64,000 bases of DNA from Streptomyces sp. NBC_00448 (GTDB taxonomy: Bacteria; Actinomycetota; Actinomycetes; Streptomycetales; Streptomycetaceae): assembly GCF_036014115.1 (NCBI RefSeq), contig NZ_CP107913.1, forward strand, positions 3,767,001 through 3,831,000. Reading direction: 5' to 3'. This document shows, in pieces, positions 17,713-26,459 of the stretch. The translations under genes and the position numbers were made by a program. Below the pieces are notes generated by a model. The model did not search any database. It saw only the letters and a list, made by a program, of their open reading frames with translations, and was not told where the DNA came from. Numbering within the stretch: the first letter of the stretch is position 1; every line of letters starts with the position of its first letter.

Positions 17713-17967
17713 GTGATCGCGGCCCGGCTACGACGCGGCCTCACGCAGGAGGGTCTTGCCGAACGTTCCGGCCTCAGTGTGGGCGTGGTCATGAGGTTGG
17801 AACGTGGGCGCACCGGGCGGCCGGAGACCTATCACGCGCTCGCCCGCTCCTTGAGGGTACGCACCCCGGCGCTTCTCGGGTTCCGGCCTGGTCGCGTCGT
17901 AAGGCCCCCCAGGGCGTTCGCGCCGCCCCTTTCACGGTGGTCGTGGGCAGCGCTAGCGTCCTGGCGT
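17713..17967 (+). pseudogene. Truncated XRE-family HTH remnant
   Basis: Six bases after the NUDIX stop, GTG 17713 opens a frame coding for ARLRRGLTQEGLAERSGLSV, then GVVMRLERGRTGRP and HALARSLRVRTPALLG: an XRE helix-turn-helix. It lacks both the usual N-terminal helix and any C-terminal domain and has no stop of its own. The frame runs through a Pro/Arg-rich stretch into the separate gene at 17968. I read it as a deletion remnant; a real HTH-membrane fusion is the alternative. Confidence 0.55.
17931..17959 (+). promoter_or_regulatory. Leaderless promoter of the 17968 gene
   Basis: TTCACG (17931-17936), 17 nt, TAGCGT (17954-17959), then 8 nt to ATG 17968. Both hexamers and the spacing are acceptable for a housekeeping sigma factor, and the start codon lies at the expected +1. 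Confidence 0.5.
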
Positions 17968-18702
17968 ATGAACACCGAGCTGGTGGTGGCCTCGCTCTCC
18001 GGGGTGGTCGCCCTGTCAAGCATCCTGGTCAGCGCCCGGTTCAGCCGGAAACAGACCGTGCTCGCGGCGCAGTTGGAGCAGCAGGGCGCGGCGCAGTCGA
18101 AGCTCGCCGAGCACCAGGACCTGATGAGCCAGCGCCGAGATCCGCTGCTGTGGGCGGCGTTCGACTTCCAGTCGCGCCTGTTCAACATCGTGGACAGGGA
18201 TTTCCTGAACGTCTACTACACGCACGGCCACGACCGCGATCGCGACTACGCGCTCCGGAGCACTCTGCACGTCGCGGGCGAGTACCTCGGTCAGGTGGAG
18301 TTGCTGCGGCGCCGTATCCAGTTCCTGGACCTGGGCAACCGGGAGAGCTCCCGGACCGTCGTCCGGCATCTGACGGCGATCAGCAACGTGCTCAACAGCG
18401 ACGGCTACGACGACCCCCACTTCCGGATATTCCGGAGCGACCAGCGGGCCCTCGGAGAACTGCTGACCAGTGGCGGCGACGACCAGTGCCTGGGGTACGC
18501 GGAGTTCTGCCGGCGCCTGGACACCGACCCTGACTTCGCGTCGTGGTTCGAGCCGCTGTCGGACAGCGTCCGCCGGCTGGCCTCCCGTACCGAGCCGCAC
18601 CCCCGGCTCGTGGCGCTGCAGATCGCGCTCATGAACCTGATCGACTTCCTCGACCCGGACGCCGACCGCTTCCCGGACCACCGCAGGTCCCGGCTGGCCT
18701 AG
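17968..18702 (+). CDS. Membrane-anchored protein of unknown function
   Basis: This 244-residue protein has one N-terminal membrane helix (VVASLSGVVALSSILVSARF, about 5-24), then a helical segment rich in Gln/Glu (KQTVLAAQLEQQGAAQSKLAEHQD), then a soluble mostly alpha-helical domain with charged residues (FDFQSRLFNIVDRDF, GHDRDRDYALRS). No catalytic motif is recognised. Proteins of this type in Streptomyces are annotated only as hypothetical. Its own leaderless promoter supports this start instead of readthrough from the XRE remnant. Convergent with the primase-polymerase gene. Confidence 0.65.
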   Translation: MNTELVVASLSGVVALSSILVSARFSRKQTVLAAQLEQQGAAQSKLAEHQDLMSQRRDPLLWAAFDFQSRLFNIVDRDFLNVYYTHGHDRDRDYALRSTLHVAGEYLGQVELLRRRIQFLDLGNRESSRTVVRHLTAISNVLNSDGYDDPHFRIFRSDQRALGELLTSGGDDQCLGYAEFCRRLDTDPDFASWFEPLSDSVRRLASRTEPHPRLVALQIALMNLIDFLDPDADRFPDHRRSRLA

Positions 18703-18740
18703 CGCCGAAGGCCTGCCCTACGGCTCCACGGACGCTTGCC

Positions 18741-19613
18741 TTACGGCTCCGCCGACGCGCGCAGCCGGCCCGCGGAGGCGACGGTGGCCGCCGCCTCGCG
18801 TTCGCTCAGGCCCGTGTGGACCGCGGCCGTCACCAGCGCCGGGGCCAGCGCGTCGCCGAGGCCGGCGTCGTAGGCGCGGCAAGCCGCCCAGAACAGACGG
18901 CCGTTGCGCTCGCCCTCCTGGGAGTCGAGGACGAATCGGATCAGGGCCGCGGCGCGCTTCTCGGCCGGATGGCGCGGGGCCGGCGGGGCGGGCTCTCGGC
19001 CGGGCGGCGGCTCGGGCGGGGCGGCCAGCAGGAGCAGTGCGCGCGGCGCGGGTGCCAGCGGGTGCTGCGCGGTACCGGGTTCCAGGAGGTAGTGGCCGGC
19101 GACGGTGCGGGAGCCGGGGCCGACGACGTAGCCGCCGGCGCCGCGTATGTCGATGCCGGGGGCGAGCCGGCCGGCCGAGTTGGGCACCGGGCCGGGCGCG
19201 GTCAGCCACAGGTGGCGGCCGCCACTGGGGGTGAGGACGGTGACGGTCCGCGGCACGGCGAAGTCGTGCCGCTCGGCGAGGGCGTGCAGCGCGGCCATGC
19301 CGTCCGTGCCGTGCTTGACGTCGAGGTCGAGGCCCACGAGGTGGTGCGGGGCGCGGCCGCACGCGATGCCGTAACCCGTCGCCCAGGGCGCGAGGGCGAA
19401 CAGGGCGCGGATGCGGTCGGGGTCGGTGGTCGCGTCGTGCACGCCGTGGCCGGGGCGGCCGCAGGCACCGCGGCAGTCGGTGGCCCGGGGCTCGTCGCGG
19501 TGCGGGGAGCGGACGGCGGGGAGTTTCGTGCGGGACAGCGGGAAGACCGGCAGTCCGCGCAGGGCGGTCAGCAGCGCCGTGTGCAGGGCGCGGATGTGGT
19601 CGGGGCGTGGCAT
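18741..19613 (-). CDS. Bifunctional DNA primase/polymerase (Prim-Pol) N-terminal domain protein
   Basis: This 290-residue protein has the archaeo-eukaryotic primase fold of the Prim-Pol family. GLDLDVKHG supplies the paired metal-binding aspartates (D96, D98). TPSGGRHLWL is the SxxH nucleotide-binding motif, and GIDIRGAGGYVVGPGS is the third motif with its Asp. A small Cys-rich loop (C47, C51, then RPGH) may bind zinc. There is no helicase domain, so it acts alone or in repair. ATG 19613 follows GGGAG by 8 nt; an ATG at 19652 would place the LexA box inside the coding region. The LexA site immediately upstream indicates SOS control. Confidence 0.85.
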   Translation of the reverse strand: MPRPDHIRALHTALLTALRGLPVFPLSRTKLPAVRSPHRDEPRATDCRGACGRPGHGVHDATTDPDRIRALFALAPWATGYGIACGRAPHHLVGLDLDVKHGTDGMAALHALAERHDFAVPRTVTVLTPSGGRHLWLTAPGPVPNSAGRLAPGIDIRGAGGYVVGPGSRTVAGHYLLEPGTAQHPLAPAPRALLLLAAPPEPPPGREPAPPAPRHPAEKRAAALIRFVLDSQEGERNGRLFWAACRAYDAGLGDALAPALVTAAVHTGLSEREAAATVASAGRLRASAEP

Positions 19614-19630
19614 GGCCTGCTCCCTGATGT

Positions 19631-19646
19631 TCGAACGCGTGTTCGT
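19631..19646. promoter_or_regulatory. LexA (SOS) box upstream of primase-polymerase
   Basis: TCGAACGCGTGTTCGT contains GAAC-N4-GTTC with flanking TCG and CG, the actinobacterial SOS consensus. Its inner edge is 17 nt from the Prim-Pol start, overlapping the expected promoter. Confidence 0.7.
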
Positions 19647-19954
19647 CTCCACCCCTCAGTGATACCGCGCCCGGCCGCCGGCGTCCACCTCATACCGGTC
19701 GTGTCGGCGACACGGGCCCGGTCCGCGCCGGCGATACGGGCCCCTGGTCGCCGTACCGCGGGTCACGGTGCCATCACCCCGGTGCCGCGGCGCGGCGCTC
19801 GGGTAATACCGTCGGCACTGGCGGCATCGTCGGCGCGCACCGGCCGGAGGACCGCCCGGGACACCGCACGGGGCGACGCCGGGGGGCGCCGCCGATGGCG
19901 CGGCCCGGGACGCCGGCCGGGTGCGGCCCACGCGGGACCGAGGGGTGGGGGCAG

Positions 19955-21970
19955 ATGGACGAACGGCACACGCACGGCACGGACCCGAACCGGGACGACG
20001 GAGCGGAACGCCTGGCCGCGGAGGGCGAGGTGGCACTGGCCCGGCTGATCATGGACGGCGGCGACCTGACGCACGCCGCCGACCACCTGGGCAGCGCGTT
20101 CGCCGCCGATCCGCGGCTGCCCGACGCGCACGCGGCGCTCACCGAACTGGCCGGGCGGGCCGGCGGACCGGCCGCGGCCCTGGTGTTCTTCCCGCCGGAC
20201 CGGTCGTTCGTCGGCGCGGTGGTCTGCCGTGCGCACCTGCTCGCCGCCTGCGAGGAGTGGGGCGAGGCGGTGCTGCTGATCGCGGGCGCGATCCGGGCCC
20301 GGTACGACCACCCGTGGGCGCATGTCGCCTGGCTCGGCCAGGAGGCGCTGCCCGGGCTGCTGTCGGCCGACGTGGTGACCCAGGCGCTGGCGCACATGGT
20401 CACCGCGCTGCCCGACCCGCTGCCGGAACCGGGCCGCGAGGCGATAGCGCCCTTCCACGAACTCGTCGCCGCCGTGGTCGAACAGCACCCGGACGACGCG
20501 CGGCTGGCCGCGATCGGCTCGGCGCTCGCCCGCCGGATCGGCGCCACCGACCAGGCCGTGGCCTGGGCCGAGCGGGCGCACCGGCTCCAGCCGGACCACA
20601 TCCCCAGCATCATGCTCGGCTACGCGCTGCGGGCGGCCGGGCGGCCCGACGACGCGCTGCGGGTATGGCGCGAGGAGATCGCCAGGGACGCCACCGACCT
20701 GTCCTTGATGGTCGACATCGCCGAGCTGTACGCCTCCACCGGGCGGGCCGCGCAGGGCCTGCCGTGGGCCGAACGGGCCGCCGCGGCGCGCCCGGACGAC
20801 CCGCAGGCGGGCCCGGCCGTCTTCGGGGTCCGGTACGCCGCCGACGGCGACGCCGCCCACCTGCTGGCCCTCGCCGACCACCTGCGCGCGCACCCCGACC
20901 ACTCCTACGCGGCGACCGTGCTGGCCCGGCACAGCGAGTGGCAGCCGTGGCTCGGCGTGGTGGCGGGCGCCACCGAGGCCACCGTCAACGTGCTGCACCA
21001 GCTCCTGCGCAGCCCGGACGCGGACGCCGCCCGCGGCCGGCAGGTGCAGCTCACCGCGTCGATGATCGAGCCACCCAGCGCGGTGCTCACCTTCCTGATG
21101 TCCTTCCCCAACGGCGAGGTGGCCGGCCGCTCGGTCGGCGACCCCGACCCGCGCGAGCCGGTCGGCGCGGTCGGCCGCACCCTGTGGGCGTACGACGGCC
21201 TGATCGCCCACCCGGCCGTGCCCCCGCCCTCCCCCGAGGCCGCGCGGCTGGTACGGGACACCGCGGCAGCGTCCTGGCCGCACATCCCGGCCGCCTACGA
21301 CCACGGGGTGCGGCTGTCCGGCCTGCCGCTGGCGGACCTGCTCGGCGTCATGGTCCACCCGCCCGAGCCGCCCGACGACGAGCAGGGCCGCCACCTGCGG
21401 GCGTACCGCCCGGAGCTGTGGGTCCGCGCGGTGCAGACCTTCGCCTGCCTCGGGGTCGCCCACCACCGCACCGACGAGCCGTGGCCGCGGTCGATGCGCC
21501 GCTCGGTGCTGCTCGACCTGCTCGACGGCCCCGAGGACTGGCTCGCCGAGACGGCCTCCTTCGCGATGGTGGCCACCGCCTGGGTCGACCCTTCCGTGCG
21601 CGAGGACGTCGGGCTGCGGATCACCGAGCGGATGCTCGCCGCGGCGAAGGCGTACCGCACCCGCGAGGTCACCGTGCTGGGCTCCCTGTGCCGCCTGGTG
21701 CTGCTGTGCCCGTGGCTGGACGCGACCTATACGGACCTGGCCCGCGACCTGCTCGCCGCGATCGGGCGCGCCGAGCAGGAGCCCGACAGCACGGGCACGG
21801 ACTCGGATACGGGTACGGACGCGGCCTCGGAATCGACTGCGGCCACGGACGCGGGGTCAGGCACGCACGCGGGCACCGCATCCGACCCGCCGCCGGCCGC
21901 GCCCGGACAACCCGCCGGCCCGCCGCCGCGGCCCGCCCGCAGGGGTCTCTTCCGCCGCCGGCGGCGCTGA
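19955..21970 (+). CDS. Large TPR-repeat protein, unknown role
   Basis: This 671-residue soluble protein is built of TPR-like helix pairs. Examples are GEVALARLIMDGGDLTHAADHLGSAFAADPRLPDAHAAL, AIGATDQAVAWAERAHRLQ, YALRAAGRPDDALRVWREEI and YASTGRAAQGLPWAERAAAARPDD (each quoted in part; positions about 25-310). The middle region (about 330-480) is specific, and the C-terminal 70 residues are Asp/Thr/Gly-rich then Pro-rich, ending in RRGLFRRRRR. TPRs mediate protein contacts; no catalytic domain is visible. ATG 19955 has GGGGTGGGGGC upstream. The 19653-19954 spacer contains GTGTCGGCGACAC at 19701-19713 and a partial repeat of it about 26 nt later. Confidence 0.75.
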   Translation: MDERHTHGTDPNRDDGAERLAAEGEVALARLIMDGGDLTHAADHLGSAFAADPRLPDAHAALTELAGRAGGPAAALVFFPPDRSFVGAVVCRAHLLAACEEWGEAVLLIAGAIRARYDHPWAHVAWLGQEALPGLLSADVVTQALAHMVTALPDPLPEPGREAIAPFHELVAAVVEQHPDDARLAAIGSALARRIGATDQAVAWAERAHRLQPDHIPSIMLGYALRAAGRPDDALRVWREEIARDATDLSLMVDIAELYASTGRAAQGLPWAERAAAARPDDPQAGPAVFGVRYAADGDAAHLLALADHLRAHPDHSYAATVLARHSEWQPWLGVVAGATEATVNVLHQLLRSPDADAARGRQVQLTASMIEPPSAVLTFLMSFPNGEVAGRSVGDPDPREPVGAVGRTLWAYDGLIAHPAVPPPSPEAARLVRDTAAASWPHIPAAYDHGVRLSGLPLADLLGVMVHPPEPPDDEQGRHLRAYRPELWVRAVQTFACLGVAHHRTDEPWPRSMRRSVLLDLLDGPEDWLAETASFAMVATAWVDPSVREDVGLRITERMLAAAKAYRTREVTVLGSLCRLVLLCPWLDATYTDLARDLLAAIGRAEQEPDSTGTDSDTGTDAASESTAATDAGSGTHAGTASDPPPAAPGQPAGPPPRPARRGLFRRRRR

Positions 21971-22088
21971 ACCGCACCGGCCCCGCCCCGTGTCGGCCCC
22001 GCCTCCACCCCTTCTCCGCCGCCATGCGGCCCTTTTGACCTGCACCTACCCTGGGGGCAGCCGCAGCGCGCGGCATCGGAGGACCGTG

Positions 22089-22877
22089 ATGAAGAGCAGC
22101 AACCCCGTGCTGACCGGCCGCGGCTTCACCGAGGGCGGCGGAGCCTCCCAGCAGCCGCGGGACCTGACGGCCGCACAGCTGGAGACGATGTACGCCCGCC
22201 CCTCCGCCGGGGCCGCGCGGACCGGCCGGATGACGATGGGCGACGTCGTCACCCGCACCGCGGCGACCCTCGGCATGGTCGTACTCGGCGTGCTGCTCGG
22301 CTGGTTCGCGCTGCCCGAGCGGTACGGCCTCGCGATCGGCGCCGCGGTCATCGCGTTCGTGCTCGCGATGGTGCAGTCGTTCAAGCGGACGCCGTCGCCC
22401 GCCCTGATCATCGGCTACGCCCTCTTCGAAGGCGTCTTCCTCGGCGTCCTCAGCCGCACCTACAACGAGGCGTGGCAGGGCGCTCCGGTCCAGGCGGTGC
22501 TCGGCACCGTGGCGGTCTTCTGCGGCATGCTGCTCGCCTACCGGACCCGCCTCATCCGGGTCACCGCGCGCTACCGCAGGATCGGGCTGGCGGTCTCGGT
22601 CGCCTTCCTGATCGCGATCGTGGTCAACCTGCTCTTCTCCGCCTTCGGCGGCGGCGACACGCTGGGGATTCACACCGGCGGGCTCGGCATCGCCTTCTGC
22701 GTGCTCGGCATCCTCCTCGGCGCCTTCTTCCTCTCGCTGGACTTCCAGCAGGTCGAGGACGGAATCCGGCACGGAGTACCGCAACAGCACGCCTGGCTCG
22801 CCGCGTTCGGCCTGACGCTGTCCCTGGTGTGGATCTACCTCGAACTCCTGCGCCTGATCTCCATCCTGCGCGACTGA
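22089..22877 (+). CDS. Bax inhibitor-1/YccA family membrane protein
   Basis: This 262-residue protein has an N-terminal cytoplasmic tail (about 1-55) then seven hydrophobic segments. GYALFEGVFLGVLS (helix 3) and the C-terminal LLGAFFLSLDFQQVEDGIRHG, with its conserved Asp, fit the BI-1/YccA (TMBIM) family, proposed pH-gated Ca2+ or proton leak channels and protease regulators. ATG 22089 has GGAGG 6 nt upstream; GTG 22086 directly before it is too close. Ends opposite a convergent small gene, with a small hairpin between them. Confidence 0.9.
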   Translation: MKSSNPVLTGRGFTEGGGASQQPRDLTAAQLETMYARPSAGAARTGRMTMGDVVTRTAATLGMVVLGVLLGWFALPERYGLAIGAAVIAFVLAMVQSFKRTPSPALIIGYALFEGVFLGVLSRTYNEAWQGAPVQAVLGTVAVFCGMLLAYRTRLIRVTARYRRIGLAVSVAFLIAIVVNLLFSAFGGGDTLGIHTGGLGIAFCVLGILLGAFFLSLDFQQVEDGIRHGVPQQHAWLAAFGLTLSLVWIYLELLRLISILRD

Positions 22878-22914
22878 GCGGACGGAACCGGACCGAGCCG
22901 GACGGAGTCAGGCG

Positions 22915-22930
22915 GGGTCCGGACGGACCC
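22915..22930. terminator. Short hairpin between convergent genes
   Basis: GGGTCC-GGAC-GGACCC lies in the 74-nt gap between the BI-1 gene and the DUF4287-like gene. Confidence 0.4.
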
Positions 22931-22951
22931 AGGCGGAGTCCGGGCCAGCCG

Positions 22952-23185
22952 CTACAGGAGGTTGCGCCTGGCCCGGCGCAGGTCGTACTCGTGGACGAGG
23001 GCCTTGGCGTGGCCGTAGGACAGGGCGTGCTCGCTGCGCAGCCAGCTCACGCGTTCGTCGAAGCGGAGGAGGGAGGGTCCGTCGGCGAGGTCGCGCAGCC
23101 ACTCGCTGACCTCGCGGCCGGTGCAGTGCGGGATGCGGTCGATCAGGTTCCGGTGGGTTTCGTCGGAGATGTGCGTGGGGTACAT
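22952..23185 (-). CDS. DUF4287-like small protein
   Basis: This 77-residue protein starts at ATG 23185 with GGAGG 4 nt upstream. The core ISDETHRNLIDRIPHC, then GREVSEWLRDL, then VSWLRSEHALSYGHAKALVH resembles the DUF4287 helical module, in which a helix resembling TGK..ed is followed by a GHGHA-type turn. Function is unknown. Convergent with the BI-1 gene, divergent from the 23320 gene. Confidence 0.7.
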   Translation of the reverse strand: MYPTHISDETHRNLIDRIPHCTGREVSEWLRDLADGPSLLRFDERVSWLRSEHALSYGHAKALVHEYDLRRARRNLL

Positions 23186-23306
23186 GGCGCCTCCGGTGTG
23201 CGGTCCGGTCACCCCACCGTGCCCGAGAGGTCGTTCGTTGGCAACCATCCCGGGCGTGCGGATATCGGTGCGAAGCCGCACCGCGCGGGTGCGCCGGGCG
23301 CGCGGG

Positions 23307-23319
23307 TAGGGTCGCGGTC
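23307..23319 (+). promoter_or_regulatory. Leaderless -10 element for the 23320 gene
   Basis: TAGGGT, 7 nt, then ATG 23320; no ribosome-binding site is present. Confidence 0.35.
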
Positions 23320-23646
23320 ATGTCCGATCGCACCGCGCTGCACACCGCCGTCGACCGTCTCGCCGGGCGGCTGCGGTCGCTCCCGCAACGCAGGCTCCAG
23401 GGCGGAGCGGCCGCCGAGGCACTGGAGTTGGCGCGCTGGCTGGCCGTCCAGGCGGAGACCCTGGAGTTCCCGGACCGCGCGCCGCACCGCATGCCGAACG
23501 ACGGGATGTTCATCGTGGGCGATCAACTCGCGGTCGCCGGCCATGACTTGGCGATGGCCCTCGGCTCGGTCGAGCCCGACAGGGCTGCCGCGGTCGTGAC
23601 GGAGGCGCTGGAGCGGGTGGCACGGGCCGCGAAGAGCATCGGCTGA
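23320..23646 (+). CDS. Small helical protein, unknown function
   Basis: This 108-residue, mostly alpha-helical cytosolic protein (TAVDRLAGRLRSLPQRRL, AAEALELARWLAVQAETLE) has a middle loop APHRMPNDGMFIVGDQLAVAG. There is no signal peptide or catalytic motif. It appears leaderless and is flanked by other small unknown genes. Confidence 0.65.
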   Translation: MSDRTALHTAVDRLAGRLRSLPQRRLQGGAAAEALELARWLAVQAETLEFPDRAPHRMPNDGMFIVGDQLAVAGHDLAMALGSVEPDRAAAVVTEALERVARAAKSIG

Positions 23647-23709
23647 CCCCTTGGGCGTTCGCGGCGCCCGCGGGGGCGTCGCAGGCCCGGTGCCGGCCGG
23701 GCCCGGGCG

Positions 23710-24588
23710 TTACAGCGACGCCACCACGCGGTCGGCGAGCACGTACACGGCCTCGTCGCCGCACGCGAAGGTCAGGGCGTAGGCGCCGGCTATCGCGGAG
23801 CCGCCGCGCAGCACGGGGACCTCGCCGCGGTCGAGGGCCTCGCTGAGCTTGAGGGCGGTCTCGCGGTGCCCCGGGGTCATGCAGAGCGTGGTGCCGTCGG
23901 CGAAGACGTAGACGTCGAGGGTGCCGAGCGGGCCGGGCCGGACGTCGGACAGCGGAATACGTCCGTCGGCGAGGTCGGAGAGGCGGTCCGCGGTCTGGTC
24001 CGGGGAGGCGACCACCGGGGAGGGCGCGAAGTCCGGGCCCGAGGGGTGCGGGATCGCGCCGGGCGCGGGGCGGGTGGCGTCGGGGCGCGCGGTCTCGGGG
24101 GCGTCCGGGGCCTCGGGGTCGGCGGCGGCGTCGAGAGCCGCCTCGAAGGCGACGGCGTCCGGGCCGCCGGGCTCGATCCCGGCGAAGTCGGCCTGCCGGG
24201 GCAGGTAGGGCAGCACCGGCGGGACTTCGTAGTCGCGGTGGCCGGCGAGGTCGGCGGGATCGTCCGCCAGGGCGCCAGGACCGCCGCTGGACGCGCCGTA
24301 GGGGCCGCGCGGCAGTCCGGTGTCACCGGCGCTCTCCCGGGCCTCCTGCTCGGCCCAGAAGGCGCGCGCCTCGGCCAGTTCGCGCTCGCGCTCGTCGGCG
24401 AGCGCCTCGGCGACGGCGGTGCGGATGTCACCCGCGCTGTCCCGGGGCCCGGGAACGCTCAGCCCGCCCAGATCGCGGCGCAGGGCGGACAGTTCGCGGC
24501 GGGTGCCGCGGGCGGTGAGCAGGGCGGCGGCGCCCGCGGCCGCGGCGAGTCCCGCGGCGACCAGCAGGACGGTGAAGTTCACACTCAC
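23710..24588 (-). CDS. Single-TM anchored protein with disordered linker and C-terminal domain, unknown
   Basis: GTG 24588, with GGGAG 7 nt upstream, opens a 292-residue protein. One N-terminal helix (FTVLLVAAGLAAAAGAAALL) is followed by a coiled stretch (RGTRRELSALRRDLGGL, ADERERELAEARAFWAEQEA), a long Pro/Asp/Ala-rich linker (about 110-215) and a compact C-terminal domain (LGTLDVYVFADGTTLCMTPGH, ALKLSEALDRGEVPVLRGG). The last domain looks globular and conserved; I do not recognise it. Upstream lie 340 nt without a gene holding the thiolase terminator and a cluster of short GCTC-type repeats. Confidence 0.65.
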   Translation of the reverse strand: MSVNFTVLLVAAGLAAAAGAAALLTARGTRRELSALRRDLGGLSVPGPRDSAGDIRTAVAEALADERERELAEARAFWAEQEARESAGDTGLPRGPYGASSGGPGALADDPADLAGHRDYEVPPVLPYLPRQADFAGIEPGGPDAVAFEAALDAAADPEAPDAPETARPDATRPAPGAIPHPSGPDFAPSPVVASPDQTADRLSDLADGRIPLSDVRPGPLGTLDVYVFADGTTLCMTPGHRETALKLSEALDRGEVPVLRGGSAIAGAYALTFACGDEAVYVLADRVVASL

Positions 24589-24767
24589 TGAGCTACTCCC
24601 GACTGATGCGACCCGAGCAATGCCCACCAGGACGGTGGGCGAAACTTCCCCCTCACTCACTCTGCCGGTAAACCCCTGGCCTTTGCAGTGCGGAACGTCA
24701 TGAATTGAACAGGTCTGCCCCCTTGCCTGGTTCCGTAACACCCGATCTGACCTGGGAAAACGCGAAC

Positions 24768-24795
24768 GCCCCCGGGAAAATCACGTCCCGGGGGC
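24768..24795 (-). terminator. Terminator hairpin downstream of thiolase
   Basis: GCCCCCGGGA (24768-24777) pairs with TCCCGGGGGC (24786-24795), 8-nt loop, about 130 nt past the thiolase stop. Confidence 0.6.
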
Positions 24796-24863
24796 AATTT
24801 GATTGCGACTTACGTCACACTGCGTACACAAAGAAGTCGCGTCATCGCGCGCCGTGACAAGGC

Positions 24864-24935
24864 CCAGCTCAGCCCGGTTCAGCCCGGTTCGGCTCGCTTC
24901 AGCTCAGCTCGGCTCGCTTCGGCTCGGCTCAGCTG
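24864..24935. repeat. Degenerate short-period GCTCAG/GCTTC repeats at the thiolase 3' end
   Basis: CAGCCCGGTT occurs twice, followed by alternating GGCTCGCTTC and AGCTCAGCTC units, running up to and across the thiolase stop. A simple-sequence slippage tract. Confidence 0.6.
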
Positions 24936-26149
24936 AGCCGCTCGATCACCATCGCCATGCCCTGGCCGCCGCCGACGCACATCGTCTCCAGGCCGAACTG
25001 CTTGTCGTGGAACTGAAGGCTGTTGAGGAGCGTGCCGGTGATCCGGGCGCCGGTCATGCCGAAGGGGTGGCCGACCGCGATCGCGCCGCCGTTGACGTTC
25101 AGCCGGTCGAGGTCGATGCCCAGGTCCCGGTAGGAGGGGATGACCTGCGCGGCGAACGCCTCGTTGATCTCCACCAGGTCGATGTCGCCGATGGCCATGC
25201 CCGCCCGCTTGAGCGCCTGCTTGGACGCCTCCACCGGGCCGTAGCCCATGATCTCCGGGGACAGCCCGGAGACGCCGGTGGAGACCACCCGGGCCAGCGG
25301 GGTGACGCCGAGCTCGCGCGCCTTGGTGTCGGACATGATCACCAGGGCGGCGGCGCCGTCGTTGAGCGGGCAGCAGTTGCCGGCCGTCACGGTGCCGTCG
25401 GGGCGGAAGACGGGCTTCAGACCCGCCACGCCCTCCATGGTGACGCCCGCGCGCGGCCCGTCGTCCTTGGCGACCACGGTGCCGTCCGGCAGCGTCACCG
25501 GGGTGATCTCGCGCTCCCAGAAGCCGTTCTTGAGCGCCTCCTCCGCGAGGTTCTGCGAGCGGACGCCGAACTCGTCCTGCTCCTGGCGGCTGATGCCCTT
25601 CAGCGCCGCCAGGTTCTCGGCCGTCTGGCCCATCGCGATGTACGCGTCGGGCACCGCCCCGTCCTCGCGCGGGTCGTGCCACTGCCCGCCACCCTCTTCG
25701 GCGCGCTTCTCGGTACGCGCCCGCGCCTCGTCGAAGAGCGGGTTCATCGTGTCGGGCAGGCTGTCGGAGTTGCCCTTGGTGAAGCGCGAGACCATCTCCA
25801 CGCCCGCCGACACGAACACGTCGCCCTCGCCCGCCTTGATGGCGTGCAGCGCCATCCGCGTGGTCTGCAGCGACGAGGAGCAGTAGCGGGTGACGGTGCA
25901 GCCCGGCAGGTGGTCCATGCCCAGCCGCACGGCCACGATCCGGGCCATGTTGAAGCCCTGCTCGCCGCCGGGCAGGCCGCAGCCGAGCATCAGGTCCTCG
26001 ATGTCGCGCGGGTCGAGCTGCGGCACCTTCTCCAGCGCGGTCCTGATGATGGTGGCGGCCAGGTCGTCCGGGCGCAGTTCCTTCAGCGAGCCCTTGAAGG
26101 CACGCCCGATGGGCGAACGGGCGGCTGAGACGATGACGGCTTCGGGCAT
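24929..26149 (-). CDS. Acetyl-CoA C-acyltransferase (thiolase)
   Basis: This 406-residue enzyme cleaves or forms beta-ketoacyl-Co[10 protein letters not shown] carries the nucleophilic Cys90, [18 protein letters not shown] the GHP histidine, and [15 protein letters not shown] the C-terminal catalytic Cys. [20 protein letters not shown] is the usual N-terminus. Length and motifs fit a degradative (beta-oxidation, FadA-like) thiolase better than PhaA, but substrate length cannot be told from sequence. ATG 26149. A TGAGCGCTTGCTTA element lies upstream (26300-26313). Not in an operon with a FadB-type gene here. Confidence 0.9.
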   Translation of the reverse strand: MPEAVIVSAARSPIGRAFKGSLKELRPDDLAATIIRTALEKVPQLDPRDIEDLMLGCGLPGGEQGFNMARIVAVRLGMDHLPGCTVTRYCSSSLQTTRMALHAIKAGEGDVFVSAGVEMVSRFTKGNSDSLPDTMNPLFDEARARTEKRAEEGGGQWHDPREDGAVPDAYIAMGQTAENLAALKGISRQEQDEFGVRSQNLAEEALKNGFWEREITPVTLPDGTVVAKDDGPRAGVTMEGVAGLKPVFRPDGTVTAGNCCPLNDGAAALVIMSDTKARELGVTPLARVVSTGVSGLSPEIMGYGPVEASKQALKRAGMAIGDIDLVEINEAFAAQVIPSYRDLGIDLDRLNVNGGAIAVGHPFGMTGARITGTLLNSLQFHDKQFGLETMCVGGGQGMAMVIERLS

Positions 26150-26299
26150 CGCGACACTCCTCTTCGAGGCGGCGGGACCGCCGGCCGGCAGGTGCGGCGC
26201 CGGCCGGCGCGGCGTGGGGCCGTCGCCGGGCCCCCTGGGAAGTTACCCGCACGTAGCGGAGCGCGTCACCAGGCCGCCGCTGTGATGCGGGATACTTTC

Positions 26300-26313
26300 T
26301 GAGCGCTTGCTTA
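26300..26313. promoter_or_regulatory. Candidate operator upstream of thiolase
   Basis: TGAGCGCTTGCTTA contains AGC-GCTT-GCT, an imperfect palindrome of the kind TetR-family regulators of acyl-CoA metabolism bind. Placed about 150 nt before the thiolase start. Confidence 0.3.
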
Positions 26314-26366
26314 CCCGCGGACGCCTACGCCATACCCGTTTTCGCCCCGCTCAACCCGCCCGACCC

Positions 26367-26430
26367 GCTGAACCCGATCAACGCTGAACCCGATCAACGC
26401 TGAACCCGATCAACGCTGAACCCGATCAAC
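26367..26430. repeat. Perfect 4 x 16-nt tandem repeat
   Basis: Four uninterrupted copies of GCTGAACCCGATCAAC occupy 26367-26430, followed by a decayed fifth and sixth unit up to 26460. The array lies between the ppx stop and the thiolase promoter. With no spacers it is not CRISPR; slippage or a multi-copy protein site are the options. Confidence 0.85.
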
Positions 26431-26459
26431 GCTCAACCCGCTCGATCCGCTCCGCTCGC

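Noticed and set aside
16717..18702. Integrative element inserted at the bldA tRNA
   Set aside because: No integrase, excisionase or repeated tRNA 3' end was seen downstream; the genes after bldA are ordinary small cytosolic or membrane proteins.
17713..18702. Single HTH-membrane fusion protein
   Set aside because: A promoter with good -35/-10 spacing lies just before ATG 17968 and the HTH part lacks normal ends; kept as remnant plus separate gene, though fusion is not excluded.
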